Shown: piece after piece, positions 23,735 through 33,900 of the stretch
Position numbering within the stretch: the first letter of the stretch is position 1
Layout: each line of letters opens with the position of its first letter
Source of the DNA: Lacticaseibacillus porcinae
GTDB taxonomy: Bacteria > Bacillota > Bacilli > Lactobacillales > Lactobacillaceae
Direction of reading: 5' to 3'
NCBI RefSeq assembly: GCF_003946305.1
Contig: NZ_RHNS01000001.1
Coordinates: 434,001 to 498,000, forward strand
Length of the DNA stretch: 64,000 nucleotides
Made by a program: the position numbers and the translations under genes
The notes under the pieces: model-generated
What the model was told of the DNA's origin: nothing
The model's input: the letters and a program-made list of their open reading frames with translations, nothing else
The model's database searches: none

Positions 23735-25389
23735 GTAAAAAATATTTGATCGTCGGTGGCGTCGCCGCTGGGATGTCTGCGGCGACCCGATTACGCCGAT
23801 TGCAAGAAAACGCTGAGATCATTGTCTTCGAACGTGGTCCGCATGTCTCATTTGCCAACTGTGGCTTGCCTTATTATCTCGGCGGCGAAATCGAAAACCG
23901 CGACGACTTGTTGGTGCAAACCCCAGCAAAACTTAAAGCCCGCTTCAACTTAGATGTCCGCGAAAACTCAGAAGTCGTTGCCATCGACTCGCAGCAGAAA
24001 ACCATCACCGTCCAACCAAATGCTGGTGTTGAATATACGGAAACTTATGACGCCTTGATCTTAGCACCTGGTGCGCGTCCTGTGGTCCCACCGATCCCCG
24101 GACTTGATGCCGCAGACAATGTGTTCACTTTGCGGAATATTCCCGATATGGATGCGATCGAACAATTTATCAATGCCCATCAACCACAAACCGCTGTGGT
24201 GATCGGTGCTGGTGCCATCGGTTTGGAAATGACGGAAAGCCTCACCCAACGCGGACTCAAAGTAGCATTAGTCGATGCGCAATCGCATGTGTTACCCGCC
24301 TTAGATGAAGAAATGGCCCCAGCGTTGACGCAAGCACTCCAAAATCACGGCGTTGACTTACACTTAGGCGCGGCAGTCAATGCGATCGGCGATCACAACG
24401 TTACCTTGCAAGATGGCACGACGCTTTCTGCCGATCTCATCCTCATGAGCGTCGGCGTCAAACCTGAAACCACGCTCGCAAAAGCTGCAGGGTTACAACT
24501 TGACCCACACACTGGTGGCATCGCCGTTGACGACCACTATCAAACCAGTGCACCAGACATTTACGCTGTTGGTGATGCCATCGCGGTGCAAAATCAACTC
24601 ACCCATGAATCTGCACAAATTTCTTTAGCCAGTCCTGCCAACCGCCAAGGCCGCCAAGTCGCCGACATTTTATCCGGCGTTCCCGCAATGAACCGTGGCG
24701 GCATCGGCACAGCAATCGTCCGCGTGTTTGATCAAGTGGCAGCGACGACTGGGCTCAACGAATCGCAAGCTCGTGCGGCAAACCTTGATTTCAAGGTCGT
24801 CCACACCATCGGCAAAGATCACGCCGCTTATTATCCAGATGCAGTCGGGATGAACTTGAAGCTCATTTTCAACAGTAAAACTGGCGCCTTGTATGGTGCT
24901 CAAGCAGTCGGTCCTCGCGGCGTGGACAAGCGTATCGACGTCCTCGCCACTGCGATCAAAGCCCACATGACGGTATTTGACTTGCAAGAGCTCGAACTCT
25001 CATACGCCCCACCATTCGGCGTTGCCAAAGATCCGGTGAATATGTTAGGCTATGTGGCAAGCAACGTGGTGTTAGGCTTGTCGGACACGATTCAATGGTC
25101 GGACTTGCCAAAAGCCTTGCGTTCAGGCAAAACGCTTCTGGATGTCCGCGACCGCGACGAATTTGCTGGCGGGCATTTTGAAGGTGCGGTGAATATTCCC
25201 CTTGACGAACTCCGCGACCGCCTCGACGAACTTGATCCTAGCAAGCCTTACATCGTCAGCTGTCAATCTGGCTTGCGCAGCTACAACGCTGAACGATTGC
25301 TTCGCGGCCACGGCTTCACCGTTGAAAACCTCGACGGTGCCATCAGCTTAGCGGCACCAGTATTACCTAATTTGATCACTCAGGAGTAA
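23731..25389 (+). CDS. CoA-disulfide reductase with C-terminal rhodanese domain
   Basis: A 552-aa FAD/NAD(P)H flavoprotein of the CoADR-RHD type, which reduces CoA disulfide, CoA persulfide or polysulfide. The FAD site is IVGGVAAGMSAATRLRR (7-23), the single redox Cys44 lies in SFANCGLPYYLGG (as in CoADR and NADH oxidases), NAD(P)H binding is VVIGAGAIGLEMTE, and the second FAD motif is DIYAVGDAI. The dimerisation domain follows, and the last 110 residues are a rhodanese (LLDVRDRDEFAGGHFEGAVNIPL, SCQSGLRS). Start at 23731 overlaps the previous stop; the open frame begins 21 bases earlier without a ribosome site. With two free rhodaneses and CstR, it forms a persulfide-handling pathway. Confidence 0.94.
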   Translation: MSKKYLIVGGVAAGMSAATRLRRLQENAEIIVFERGPHVSFANCGLPYYLGGEIENRDDLLVQTPAKLKARFNLDVRENSEVVAIDSQQKTITVQPNAGVEYTETYDALILAPGARPVVPPIPGLDAADNVFTLRNIPDMDAIEQFINAHQPQTAVVIGAGAIGLEMTESLTQRGLKVALVDAQSHVLPALDEEMAPALTQALQNHGVDLHLGAAVNAIGDHNVTLQDGTTLSADLILMSVGVKPETTLAKAAGLQLDPHTGGIAVDDHYQTSAPDIYAVGDAIAVQNQLTHESAQISLASPANRQGRQVADILSGVPAMNRGGIGTAIVRVFDQVAATTGLNESQARAANLDFKVVHTIGKDHAAYYPDAVGMNLKLIFNSKTGALYGAQAVGPRGVDKRIDVLATAIKAHMTVFDLQELELSYAPPFGVAKDPVNMLGYVASNVVLGLSDTIQWSDLPKALRSGKTLLDVRDRDEFAGGHFEGAVNIPLDELRDRLDELDPSKPYIVSCQSGLRSYNAERLLRGHGFTVENLDGAISLAAPVLPNLITQE

Positions 25390-25393
25390 TTCA

Positions 25394-25651
25394 ATGACTT
25401 TACATTATGACAAAGCGATGGCCAATCGCCTCAAACGCGCTGACGGCCAACTGCAAGGCGTCATGCGAATGATGGACGCAGAAGCCGACTGTTCAGATGT
25501 CGTCACCCAATTAACTGCGGTGCGGTCAAGCCTCGACAAGTTGATCGGCGTGATCGTCGCTGAGAACTTGAAAGACTGCTTGATCAAAGGCGACCCAGAA
25601 TCACAAGATGAAAAAATCGATCAAGCGATCAAGTTGATCGTGCGAAAATAA
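25394..25651 (+). CDS. CstR-like persulfide-sensing repressor (CsoR family)
   Basis: An 85-aa DUF156/CsoR-family repressor. These all-helical tetramers bind DNA until their cysteines react with metal or sulfur. Cys33 (ADCSDV) and Cys62 (NLKDCL) are kept, but the His expected four residues before the second Cys in copper-sensing CsoR is Asn58. That is the CstR pattern, in which the two Cys sense persulfide by forming polysulfide bridges. The Arg/Lys at RLKRADGQLQGV suits DNA contact. It is co-transcribed four bases after the CoADR gene and probably represses the twin operators at 23066-23102. Confidence 0.88.
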   Translation: MTLHYDKAMANRLKRADGQLQGVMRMMDAEADCSDVVTQLTAVRSSLDKLIGVIVAENLKDCLIKGDPESQDEKIDQAIKLIVRK

Positions 25652-25703
25652 ACATATCGGCCTCACCTGAAGTTTGTCGGGTGAGGCCGATATGTTTATT
25701 TTG
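25650..25703 (+). terminator. Strong terminator of the sulfur operon
   Basis: A perfect 18-bp stem (AAACATATCGGCCTCACC and complement) with a 12-base loop is followed by ATTTTG. It begins inside the cstR-like stop codon. Confidence 0.85.
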
Positions 25704-25762
25704 TGCTTGCCTTCGAGCGACTCCAAGGTTCTATACTGAAAGAGAGAATTGGAGGTCATCGC

Positions 25763-26230
25763 GTGAAAAAAATTTTAATTGCTTATTACTCATGGTCTGG
25801 TCACACCAGCGCACTAGCCGCGCAACTGCAAGCCTTCACGCAAGCAGAGACTTACAAGATCGACGTCCCAGCAGGAACATTCTCCACTGACATGTACGAA
25901 ACTTCAGATCAGGCAAAGGCCCAACGCCAAAGCGGACAATTGCCGACGTTGACGGAGCCACTTCCAGATGTCGCGCAGTATGACGTCATCTTAGTTGGCG
26001 GTCCGGTGTGGTCTGGGGCATTATCGACGCCGGTGCTGAGTTTTTTGGCGGCGTTGCCTGATTCACCAGCGGTATTGGCGCCGTTTTATACAGATGCAGG
26101 TGACGCCGGCAATTACGAAGCGGATTTTAAACGCGTAGCCGGTGCCCATCTTGTCGCACCAGGGCTTGATTCCGCTCATCCGCGCGTGGCTTCGGCGCAA
26201 TTGCAACGCTGGCTTGAACAATTCAATTAA
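25763..26230 (+). CDS. Flavodoxin
   Basis: A 155-aa flavodoxin, a cytoplasmic FMN electron carrier. The phosphate-binding loop is YYSWSGHTSALA (about 8-19), and the segment DVILVGGPVWSGALSTPVLSFL is the isoalloxazine-binding region. The start is GTG 25763 eight bases after TTGGAGG; a longer frame from 25703 has no ribosome site. It lies alone between two terminators. Its redox partner cannot be named from context. Confidence 0.88.
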   Translation: MKKILIAYYSWSGHTSALAAQLQAFTQAETYKIDVPAGTFSTDMYETSDQAKAQRQSGQLPTLTEPLPDVAQYDVILVGGPVWSGALSTPVLSFLAALPDSPAVLAPFYTDAGDAGNYEADFKRVAGAHLVAPGLDSAHPRVASAQLQRWLEQFN

Positions 26231-26246
26231 ATCACTGATCAAAAAG

Positions 26247-26300
26247 GAAATCGCCGCAATTCAGAAATTTTTCTGAACCGTGGCGATTGGTTTTTTAATA
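26247..26300 (+). terminator. Terminator between flavodoxin and small membrane gene
   Basis: AAATCGCC / GGCGATT outer stem with inner ATTCAGAAA / TTTCTGAA is followed by TTTTTT. It overlaps the 3' end of the convergent small gene, so it probably serves mainly the flavodoxin transcript. Confidence 0.75.
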
Positions 26301-26456
26301 TTTGCCGTTGTCGCTAAATAAATAATAGAGTAAACTCCCGACCCCGACTAACGCGCAAACTGCGCCAACTATTGGGACGATGCGTCCGAACTGCGTGGTG
26401 GTCATGATGATGGCGCCGCCGATAAACAGGAAGCCGCCTGCTTGTAGGTTTTTCAT
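26295..26456 (-). CDS. Small membrane protein, two predicted helices
   Basis: A 53-aa protein beginning MKNLQAGGFLFIGGAIIMTTTQFG, with two hydrophobic stretches (about 7-18 and 25-45) and a charged tail SDNGKY. ATG 26456 has GGAGGG six bases upstream; the longer frame from 26483 lacks one. Small two-helix proteins like this are common near lactobacillar cell-envelope genes; function unknown. Confidence 0.6.
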   Translation of the reverse strand: MKNLQAGGFLFIGGAIIMTTTQFGRIVPIVGAVCALVGVGSLLYYLFSDNGKY

Positions 26457-26547
26457 ATGTGGCCCTCCATTTACTTTTATCATATCATGTCAGGCCAGCT
26501 CACTGCGACTTTCGCGACATCAACCAGTTCCTAGCAGTTGTTAACGA

Positions 26548-29271
26548 TCAACGGCTCCGACGCCGGATTTCACTGATTCCCATCATTGCTGAAAGCAAAC
26601 CGATCCCTAACGTCGTCAAGATCGTTGTTTGTCGCTCTCCAGTGCGAGGATATCGAGTTTGATACCGGTGGGTCGTGGCTTGTGCAAAATGAACATCCGC
26701 TGGTGTTGAGCTTGATGGCGTTGTTTCATTAATGATTCGAGCTGTCGATAACTGAATTGGTCGTCGTTGAGAATGGTTGTGCGTTTGGGTTTCCACCGCG
26801 GATACGATCGACGACTTTGCCCCTTTATCGATTACAGTTGCGTCTGCATCAGCAATCTTTGCCGTTTGTCGATGATCATCGTAATCAGGTGCACTCACGC
26901 TAAGTGCAGGTCCAACTTTGGTGATGGTCTCGCTGGATTCATCGTCATCAGACGCGCCGACGCGGAATGTAGGAACTGTCTGGGTCACTTCGGCTTTTTC
27001 AGGTTCGCGATTGTCATAGTAATCTGACGCGCTCACGCTAAGTGCTGGTCCCACTTTGGTGACGGTCCCGTTGCCATCATCGTCATCAGACGCCCCGACG
27101 CTGACTGTAGGAACTGTCTGACTCACTTCAGTTTCTTCAGGTGCACGATGATCATAGTACTCTGATGCACTCACGCTAAGCGCTGGTCCCACTTTGGTGA
27201 TGGTCCCGCGGTGATCATAATATTCAGAAGCGCTCACGCTGACTGCAGGGGCTGACTTGATTACTTCGTCTACTTGAGGAGTGCGATTATCATAGTAATG
27301 GGATGCATTGACGCTAAGTGCTGGTCCGACTTTAGTCACTTTTTGACGGTGATCAGCTGCAACAACACTGTCTCCCTTTTCATGGGTTTGAGTTCCTGTC
27401 GGCGACTGCTTGGAATGGGGTTGAGAAGTTTGACTTTGAACGACCGCGTCCTTTTGAACGTAAACCACCGTGCTGCCTGCCGCAGATCGCACTGTCACGT
27501 TGGCAGCATCAGCATGAACATCACTAATTTGGCGACTCGCCAATTGATAGCCAGCTGGTAATGTCAACGCGACATCATCAGCGTTGATTGTAATGGCAAA
27601 AACTGCGGCGCCACTATCTGCGTCCAAAACGTTAACAATGCGCGTAACTGGCTTTGTCACAGTAGTCTCCGTCTTACTAGTTGGTGCATCTGGCAATAGA
27701 ATCGCTGCCGTCAACAAATCATCAGCGGAAAATGTCTGTGGTGCAGTGAAACTTGGTAAATCTGTAATTTCAGTCATTCGCGTCGCCAAATTCATCGGCA
27801 TCTCGATATTGCAAGTCAGCACTTGTAATGTATCTGGTTTTGCAAATGTCCGATGAAGATAGCCAGCAACGGCAGTTAAAGTGTGTTTGGTGTTGTTGCC
27901 GATGGAATCTGGGGTTTTGGTAGCTGATGCATTGCTTTCTTGGTTTGAACTCAGTGATGCGATGAAGTCATCAATAGCACTAGAAATATGATCACGCGCA
28001 TATTCTTTTGCTTCATCTGCAGCATCTTGATCAGCATCCGCACGATCTTGAGCATCATTTAATTTCGCAGTGGAATCGTAAAGCACATCCGCTTCTTGAG
28101 TCAGTTGCGCATCAACAACTTGCAGTTGATCGCGTTGTTCATTCAAAAGATCATAAGTCGTCAACAACGCATTTGCGCGATCAGCGTTTTGATCGGATGA
28201 TGCTTGCCGGGCGATCAATTCCTTGGCTTCTGCTAACAACGCCTGGCGCTTTGCATTTAATTGCTCATATTTTGTTGCGTCAAAAGCGGTGGGGGCGTCT
28301 TTTTGTACTGCCTTTTGAAGTTGCGCATATAAATTTGCAAATTGTGTTTGACTCGCTTTGATTGCAGCTGCGGTTGCCTGTAATTGTAGTTGGGTCGTCT
28401 TTAATTGCTGGTAGCGAGTTTGCAATGTCGAAGATTCTGCATCAGTCGTATTTTTAGGGTCATAAGTTGACAGGGCTTGTTGATAACTGGTCAGATCTTG
28501 TTTAAAGTTTGCTTGTTCAGTTGCAAATGTCGTTAAAGCTTGTTGGTAAGTTGATTCACTGGCATTATATTGCGCAATTTGAATTGCTAAAGTGGATTGC
28601 TGACTCGGTTGTTGTGCCGCGTTATAGGCATCTGCTTCCAATTGATATTGCGCGGTTTGCTCATTGTGGGCTTGAACCAGTTGTTGCGTCTTGGCTTGCG
28701 CCGCTTCAAAATTATCTTTTTCGGTAGCATAGGTATCGACTGCCTGTGTGTACGCCTGTGCTTTGGTATCAAGCGCTTGTTGATGTTGATCATATTGTGT
28801 CTGTTTTGCGTCAAGTTCGGACTGTCTCTGAGCGACAACTTGTGCACTTGCATCTGCTTGTAACTGAGTGGAGACAACACTTTGGAGCTGTTGTTGAATG
28901 GTTGGGTCAGTGGGTACAGCTGGTTCGGTATCACTCGAGTCACCACTAGTACTTGATTGATTCTCATCAAGATCTGACCCACCAGCTTCTGATGATAGTG
29001 CAGTCGAATCGTGATTAGATGCAGGCGCATCGGTCAACGTGGCCGCCGGTTCTGACGTTGTCGCTTTAGGTGCTGTGACCCCACTAGCCACTGAATCAGA
29101 GACAGTGGTGTCTTCGTTAGTTGTTGAGAGTTGATTCCCAACTGCAGTGACTGTTGGTTGTGAACTAAAATCTTGCTCATCTGCGGCAACTTTTTGTCCA
29201 GTTGTCAATAAGCCTGCTGCAGCAAGCGCCAGTGCTGTCTCGATTCCTACTTTCATCCCCAGATCCCCCAT
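26548..29271 (-). CDS. Wall-anchored coiled-coil surface protein with YYDxR repeats
   Basis: A 907-aa secreted protein. The N-terminus has a signal peptide (KVGIETALALAAAGLL, cleavage near KVAADEQ). A Ser/Thr/Asp-rich region follows (30-120), then a long Gln/Ala-rich coiled coil (about 125-430), a small beta-domain (about 545-610), and at 640-830 a repeat block in which TKVGPALSVSASEYYDHR-like units recur, alternating with TVPTVSVGASDDD-like units. The C-terminus is a sortase signal, but with YPRTGE instead of LPxTG, a hydrophobic helix and RRRSR. It probably projects from the wall as an adhesin or aggregation factor. Two starts are possible: ATG 29271 or, with better spacing from GGGGG, ATG 29256. 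Confidence 0.82.
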   Translation of the reverse strand: MGDLGMKVGIETALALAAAGLLTTGQKVAADEQDFSSQPTVTAVGNQLSTTNEDTTVSDSVASGVTAPKATTSEPAATLTDAPASNHDSTALSSEAGGSDLDENQSSTSGDSSDTEPAVPTDPTIQQQLQSVVSTQLQADASAQVVAQRQSELDAKQTQYDQHQQALDTKAQAYTQAVDTYATEKDNFEAAQAKTQQLVQAHNEQTAQYQLEADAYNAAQQPSQQSTLAIQIAQYNASESTYQQALTTFATEQANFKQDLTSYQQALSTYDPKNTTDAESSTLQTRYQQLKTTQLQLQATAAAIKASQTQFANLYAQLQKAVQKDAPTAFDATKYEQLNAKRQALLAEAKELIARQASSDQNADRANALLTTYDLLNEQRDQLQVVDAQLTQEADVLYDSTAKLNDAQDRADADQDAADEAKEYARDHISSAIDDFIASLSSNQESNASATKTPDSIGNNTKHTLTAVAGYLHRTFAKPDTLQVLTCNIEMPMNLATRMTEITDLPSFTAPQTFSADDLLTAAILLPDAPTSKTETTVTKPVTRIVNVLDADSGAAVFAITINADDVALTLPAGYQLASRQISDVHADAANVTVRSAAGSTVVYVQKDAVVQSQTSQPHSKQSPTGTQTHEKGDSVVAADHRQKVTKVGPALSVNASHYYDNRTPQVDEVIKSAPAVSVSASEYYDHRGTITKVGPALSVSASEYYDHRAPEETEVSQTVPTVSVGASDDDDGNGTVTKVGPALSVSASDYYDNREPEKAEVTQTVPTFRVGASDDDESSETITKVGPALSVSAPDYDDHRQTAKIADADATVIDKGAKSSIVSAVETQTHNHSQRRPIQLSTARIINETTPSSSTPADVHFAQATTHRYQTRYPRTGERQTTILTTLGIGLLSAMMGISEIRRRSR

Positions 29272-29336
29272 GATCTTATTATTACTTTAATTAAAGCACT
29301 TTCTTTCTCGGGATTCAGTAGAAATTAATCGTAACA

Positions 29337-30716
29337 TTACTTCTCTTTCTTTCGCATCAACACCCACAGCGCAACTCCTAACAACTCTGCCGCAACTAAA
29401 TACGCACCACGCTGGGCAAGGATCAAGGCAGGGAACGATTGATGCAGCGCACTCACCACTGCATGCCCTGCCTCATGGGACAACACCGCATAGTAAATCG
29501 CGCTCGACAAGCTCACCCCAAGCATCATCCCCAACTCCCGCGCCAGTGAATTCACCGACCCCACCGCACCGCGGTGTTCAGCGTCGACACCAGTCATGAT
29601 CCGGGTGTTTGAAGCGGTGGTGAACAACGCAGTGCCGATCACTGACAAAATCGACCAACCGATCAACCACCAAGGTTCTCCGCCGCCATTCATTGCGACC
29701 ATTCCCAGTTGCGCGACCAACATCACGATCATCCCTGCCGTCATCAACCGCGACTGTCCAAAATGATCAACGAAAACACCAGCTAATGGATTTGCCACAA
29801 GCGCAACAACAGGCCCTGCCATCAACACGAGACCAGTTACTCGACTATCAAGGCTGACAACCAGTTGCAAATATATTGGGCCCAGCAACACAAAGGCATA
29901 AGCCGCGATAAAACTAAGAAAACTCGCCAGCAATGGTGCACCCACTGTCCCTCGCGTCAACAATTTCAAATCAAGCAACGGCGCTGAATGCTTTTTTTCA
30001 TGCCGCAACCACAAATACACGCCTGCACTCAACAACAAGAAGCCGCGCAGTAACCACACTGGCTGCGTGGTCGTCGATACCGCGTAAAAGCCGCTGGCCA
30101 ACACCAATAAACCGATGGCGCCGCCCCAATCAAACGCAGCTTTTTTCACTTGCGGAGAATTCTTCGGCAATGCCCATAAGGAAATGATCAAACACACCAC
30201 CCCGATCGGGACATTCAACCAAAAGATCTCCCGCCAGCCCCAAGTCGCAAGAATCAAGCCGCCAAGTCCCGGCCCTGCAAGCGCCCCTAGCGAAATAAAA
30301 ATACTTTCGATTCCAAATGCCCGACCAAGTTGTTGCGGCGGAAACAAGTCTGTCACTACCGCATAGCTCGTTGCCATCGTCATACTCGCCCCAATAGCTT
30401 GCACGACGCGGCCAACTAACACCCAAGTCAATACATCAAACGCCCCTGCCAACCACGACCCCACCACAAAACCTGCAGTTCCCAGTTGAAATAACCGCGT
30501 GCGCCCAATGCGATCGCCGAGTTGACCAAACGGCAACAACAACGCACTGATGGTGATCAAATACACACTGATCACCAAATTTACTGACGCCGTTCCTTCT
30601 TGTAGCGCTCGCGCCATCGTCGGCACCGCGATCGTCACAATACTTCCATCGACCACCACCATAAAGAAAAACATGCCCAACACCCCAAGGCCGAGCCACC
30701 GCTTTGCTTCTGTCAT
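29337..30716 (-). CDS. MFS transporter, DHA2 (14-helix) drug exporter type
   Basis: A 459-aa integral membrane protein of the major facilitator superfamily, DHA2 group, a proton-driven exporter of drugs or other amphiphiles. Signatures are motif D1/N-terminal FFMVVVDGSIVTIAVPTMA, motif A LPFGQLGDRIGRTRLFQLG, motif B LVGRVVQAIGASMTMATSYAVV and motif C-like GALAGPGLGGLI. About 12-14 helices can be counted. ATG 30716 follows AGGAGG; the frame extends to 30782 without support. It has its own promoter and no regulator gene beside it. Confidence 0.92.
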   Translation of the reverse strand: MTEAKRWLGLGVLGMFFFMVVVDGSIVTIAVPTMARALQEGTASVNLVISVYLITISALLLPFGQLGDRIGRTRLFQLGTAGFVVGSWLAGAFDVLTWVLVGRVVQAIGASMTMATSYAVVTDLFPPQQLGRAFGIESIFISLGALAGPGLGGLILATWGWREIFWLNVPIGVVCLIISLWALPKNSPQVKKAAFDWGGAIGLLVLASGFYAVSTTTQPVWLLRGFLLLSAGVYLWLRHEKKHSAPLLDLKLLTRGTVGAPLLASFLSFIAAYAFVLLGPIYLQLVVSLDSRVTGLVLMAGPVVALVANPLAGVFVDHFGQSRLMTAGMIVMLVAQLGMVAMNGGGEPWWLIGWSILSVIGTALFTTASNTRIMTGVDAEHRGAVGSVNSLARELGMMLGVSLSSAIYYAVLSHEAGHAVVSALHQSFPALILAQRGAYLVAAELLGVALWVLMRKKEK

Positions 30717-30742
30717 GACGACACCTCCTCTAAGGTAGGGAC

Positions 30743-30771
30743 AGTATATGGCGGAAAGCGAGATCTGGCAA
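30743..30771 (-). promoter_or_regulatory. Promoter of the MFS exporter
   Basis: On the minus strand TTGCCA (30771-30766) and TATACT (30748-30743) are 17 bp apart, 27 bp before the start codon. Confidence 0.65.
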
Positions 30772-30929
30772 ATTTGAAGCATCGCGGTATCATAATTCTT
30801 TTCATCACTATTTATTGTTTTAATCGAGCAATCGAATTAATTGAGTCTACATTCTCTGGTACTGATGACATAAGTCGAAAAAAAGAGCCAGTACCTTTCA
30901 CTACCGACCCCAATGAAGCATATTCTAGG

Positions 30930-33900
30930 TTAAGCGCGAGCCGCACGACGACGGCTGTGCTTGTAACGCTCAGGATTCTGTTTAGCATCTTGAATCCGAC
31001 GAACAAAGTGCCAAATCATGAAGATGACAAACGCGGCGACCAAGAAGTCTAAACCAATCATCAACCATTGCCACCATGCGAAGGCATAATGCACTTTAGC
31101 ACCTGGGGCAACTCCGTTAAATACCGCTGAATTGACCGTGGTGTATGCTAAGTCGTGAATCGCACGCCGTTGCATCTTCAGTGCAGTTGGGCTAGTTGTA
31201 TCCGCAGGCTTGGTGTTCGCAATAAAACTCATCATTAACCAGAGATCCCCACCTGCACGGGTCATTTGATCCATCAAGTTTTGGTTCATCCCAATCAGGT
31301 CAGTGATTGTCGTGCCTGTGAAACCCCACTCTTTACGAAGTACCGCTGTCTGCAAGGCATAGTTTGCATACCCTGGCGTGGTGCCGACACAAGACTGCGT
31401 GGTCATCAACCCAGTCGCAGCAGGCATTATCTTCGTTGCCAACTTACCATCAGATGTTGTATAACGCACATGCATCTTCGCAGATTTAACTGCAATTTCA
31501 AAGCCCTTCAAATAGACTTCACGCATCGTCTGCTCATCAGCCCAAGTATTCAAGAAGTACTGTCGATTTGTTTCTTCATCGTTTAAAGCAAAATGTTTGA
31601 TGAAGGTGTATAAGCCTTCATCGCCTGCCCCGCCAATTTCAGATGCCGCCATTTTACCAGTTAACACTGGATCTTCAGAGAAGTATTCAAGATTACGGCC
31701 AGCAAAAGGTGAACGATGAATATTCATCCCAGGTGCATACCAGCCACTTAAACCAGCGGTTAAAGCTTCTTGACCAATTGCCTGCCCGACTTTACGAATC
31801 AACGGTTGATTCCAAGTAGCAGCAAATACAGGCTTGCTCATCCAAGAACTGGTTTGTAAGTTACGGAATTTCAAACCAGTATCGCCATCTTGTTCCCATG
31901 TCGTCGGCTTTCCAATGGCATTAAGCTTACTAGTCGTATAACCTGAGGCAAACAACATCTTAGAAATTTGCTTCGCGTCTTTGCTGTAATCGATTTGATT
32001 CAACAATTTATCCCATTCAGGATCGTTATAAGATTTACCACGTAGATCTGATAACGTCACATCGTTATCTTCACCAGATTTTGGTGCAGTGCTTGAGTAG
32101 ACTTTGCTACCTTTAACGTTACCAAGTTCTTGATCAGTTTTATAGTTGAACGTACTTGATGCTTTAATCGCAGCAACAACATCAGCACCCGCCGCTTTTT
32201 GACGGCCAGCTTGTTGCTTGGGAAAACTCTTATCCCAAGCAGTACGTGACATGATGGTGGAGTATTTCCTCATATAGTCAGTTTCTTGTTGGAACTGATT
32301 TGTCGCAGCGGTAACTTTTGAGGCTTTAATACCAGTTGCGACTTGGGCATCTTTTTCGCTTTGACGGGGATGTTTGTTGTTATACCAAATCGTCTTGTCC
32401 TGATGATAAGTCTTCGTATCAATCACGTCATGACTATTATTCCGCAGAGAAATGCCATAGTTCCCTGCATCTAACATATAGGCGCCTCGACTACCATCAT
32501 CATTTTTCATCAAATAAGCATATGAGGCCATGTCTTCAATCGGATAACTCAATTTCAGTGTTTGGGTTTCACCAGGTGCCAGAGACTTGGTCTTTGAAAA
32601 GGCCGCCAGATTAACATCAGATTTTTCGATTTGTAACTTTTGATCGAGTTTGGTATACGGTGCTGAGTAATAAAGCTGTACAACATCCTTACCTGCCCGT
32701 TTACCAGTATTCTGAACGCTTACTGCGACTTGTACTTTTCCATTTTTGACATTGTACTTGGCAATGTGCTGATTAAAGGAGGTGTAGCTTAAACCATAGC
32801 CGAATGGATACGCAACAGCACCTGCTTGCTTGATAGCGCCGGTATTAGTTAAGCTACCATAAGTAAAGCTTTTGTCCATTTTTGCGGCAGTTTCGTAGTA
32901 ACGATATCCGCTATAAATGCCTTCTTGATATTCCAAGTAATATGCAGGAAATTTTTGGATTGGGTCCCACGAAGACATATTTTTCCGAGTGACGTTTGTA
33001 TAATTAAATTCACCCATATTTTGATATGTTGGATCTTTGGTAAAGTCACTCGCATAAGTATCAGATAAGCGACCCGATGGATCTACAACCCCTGATAAGA
33101 TCTTAGCCAGGGACAAGAAGCCTTGAGACCCTGGGTTGCCCATCCAGACAATAGCGTCTGCTTCATACTCACCTTGCATCAAAGGCGTCAATTCCATAGC
33201 GTTAGAAGATACGATCACTGCAACGACCTTTTTATTTTGGGCCTTAGCTGCTTGGATCGTTTGTTTTTCTGATTGCGATAATGCCAAATAGTGACGGGTA
33301 CCGTCGCTATAGCCATCCATCTTCTTATCGGCACCTTCATTACCTTGCCGAGTGATAAATACAAGTGCGGTTGATTGATCATTACGCTTGATATCAGAAT
33401 AAATACCAGCATCATATCCATATATCGTGCTGTCGTTGGACAAAATCCCAGCACCCACCGCTTTGCTCGTTCCTTTGGCCTCAGTCAACTTCTGGACCTT
33501 GGCATTATTCATTGCTTTGACAGCCGCTTGATTGACATTGAAATACTGCTTCAAAGCCGCATTAGGTGTGATGTTGTTAGCAGTGCTGGCAGATGCCGCA
33601 CCCGTCCCAGTGTATGCCGGATGTGTATAGGCATAACCATAAGGCGTCACTTCAGAAGCTTTCTTAAGTGGCAACGCCCCATCATTTTTCAGAAGCACTT
33701 CACCTTCATCACCAACTTTGCGTGCCACTTGCTCAGCGTTTTGCCGTGCAGTAGTGGTGTTGGTAGTCTTCAGCGGATAATAGTTCGCATTGAGTTTACT
33801 ACTTTTTTCCGTATTGGTGACCTTACGCGCACCACTGCCCATATAGCTGGCAATAATGCCGGAGTTGCTGAACAACATCACGCTGGCGACTGCAAATAGA

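Noticed and set aside
26880-27340. Regular repeats looking like a CRISPR array
   Set aside because: They are in frame in a surface protein and vary at codon level; no CRISPR array was seen anywhere in the window.
30774-31052. Plus-strand frame of 92 codons
   Set aside because: Overlaps the 3' end of the permuted GH3 gene and the MFS promoter, and lacks a ribosome site.
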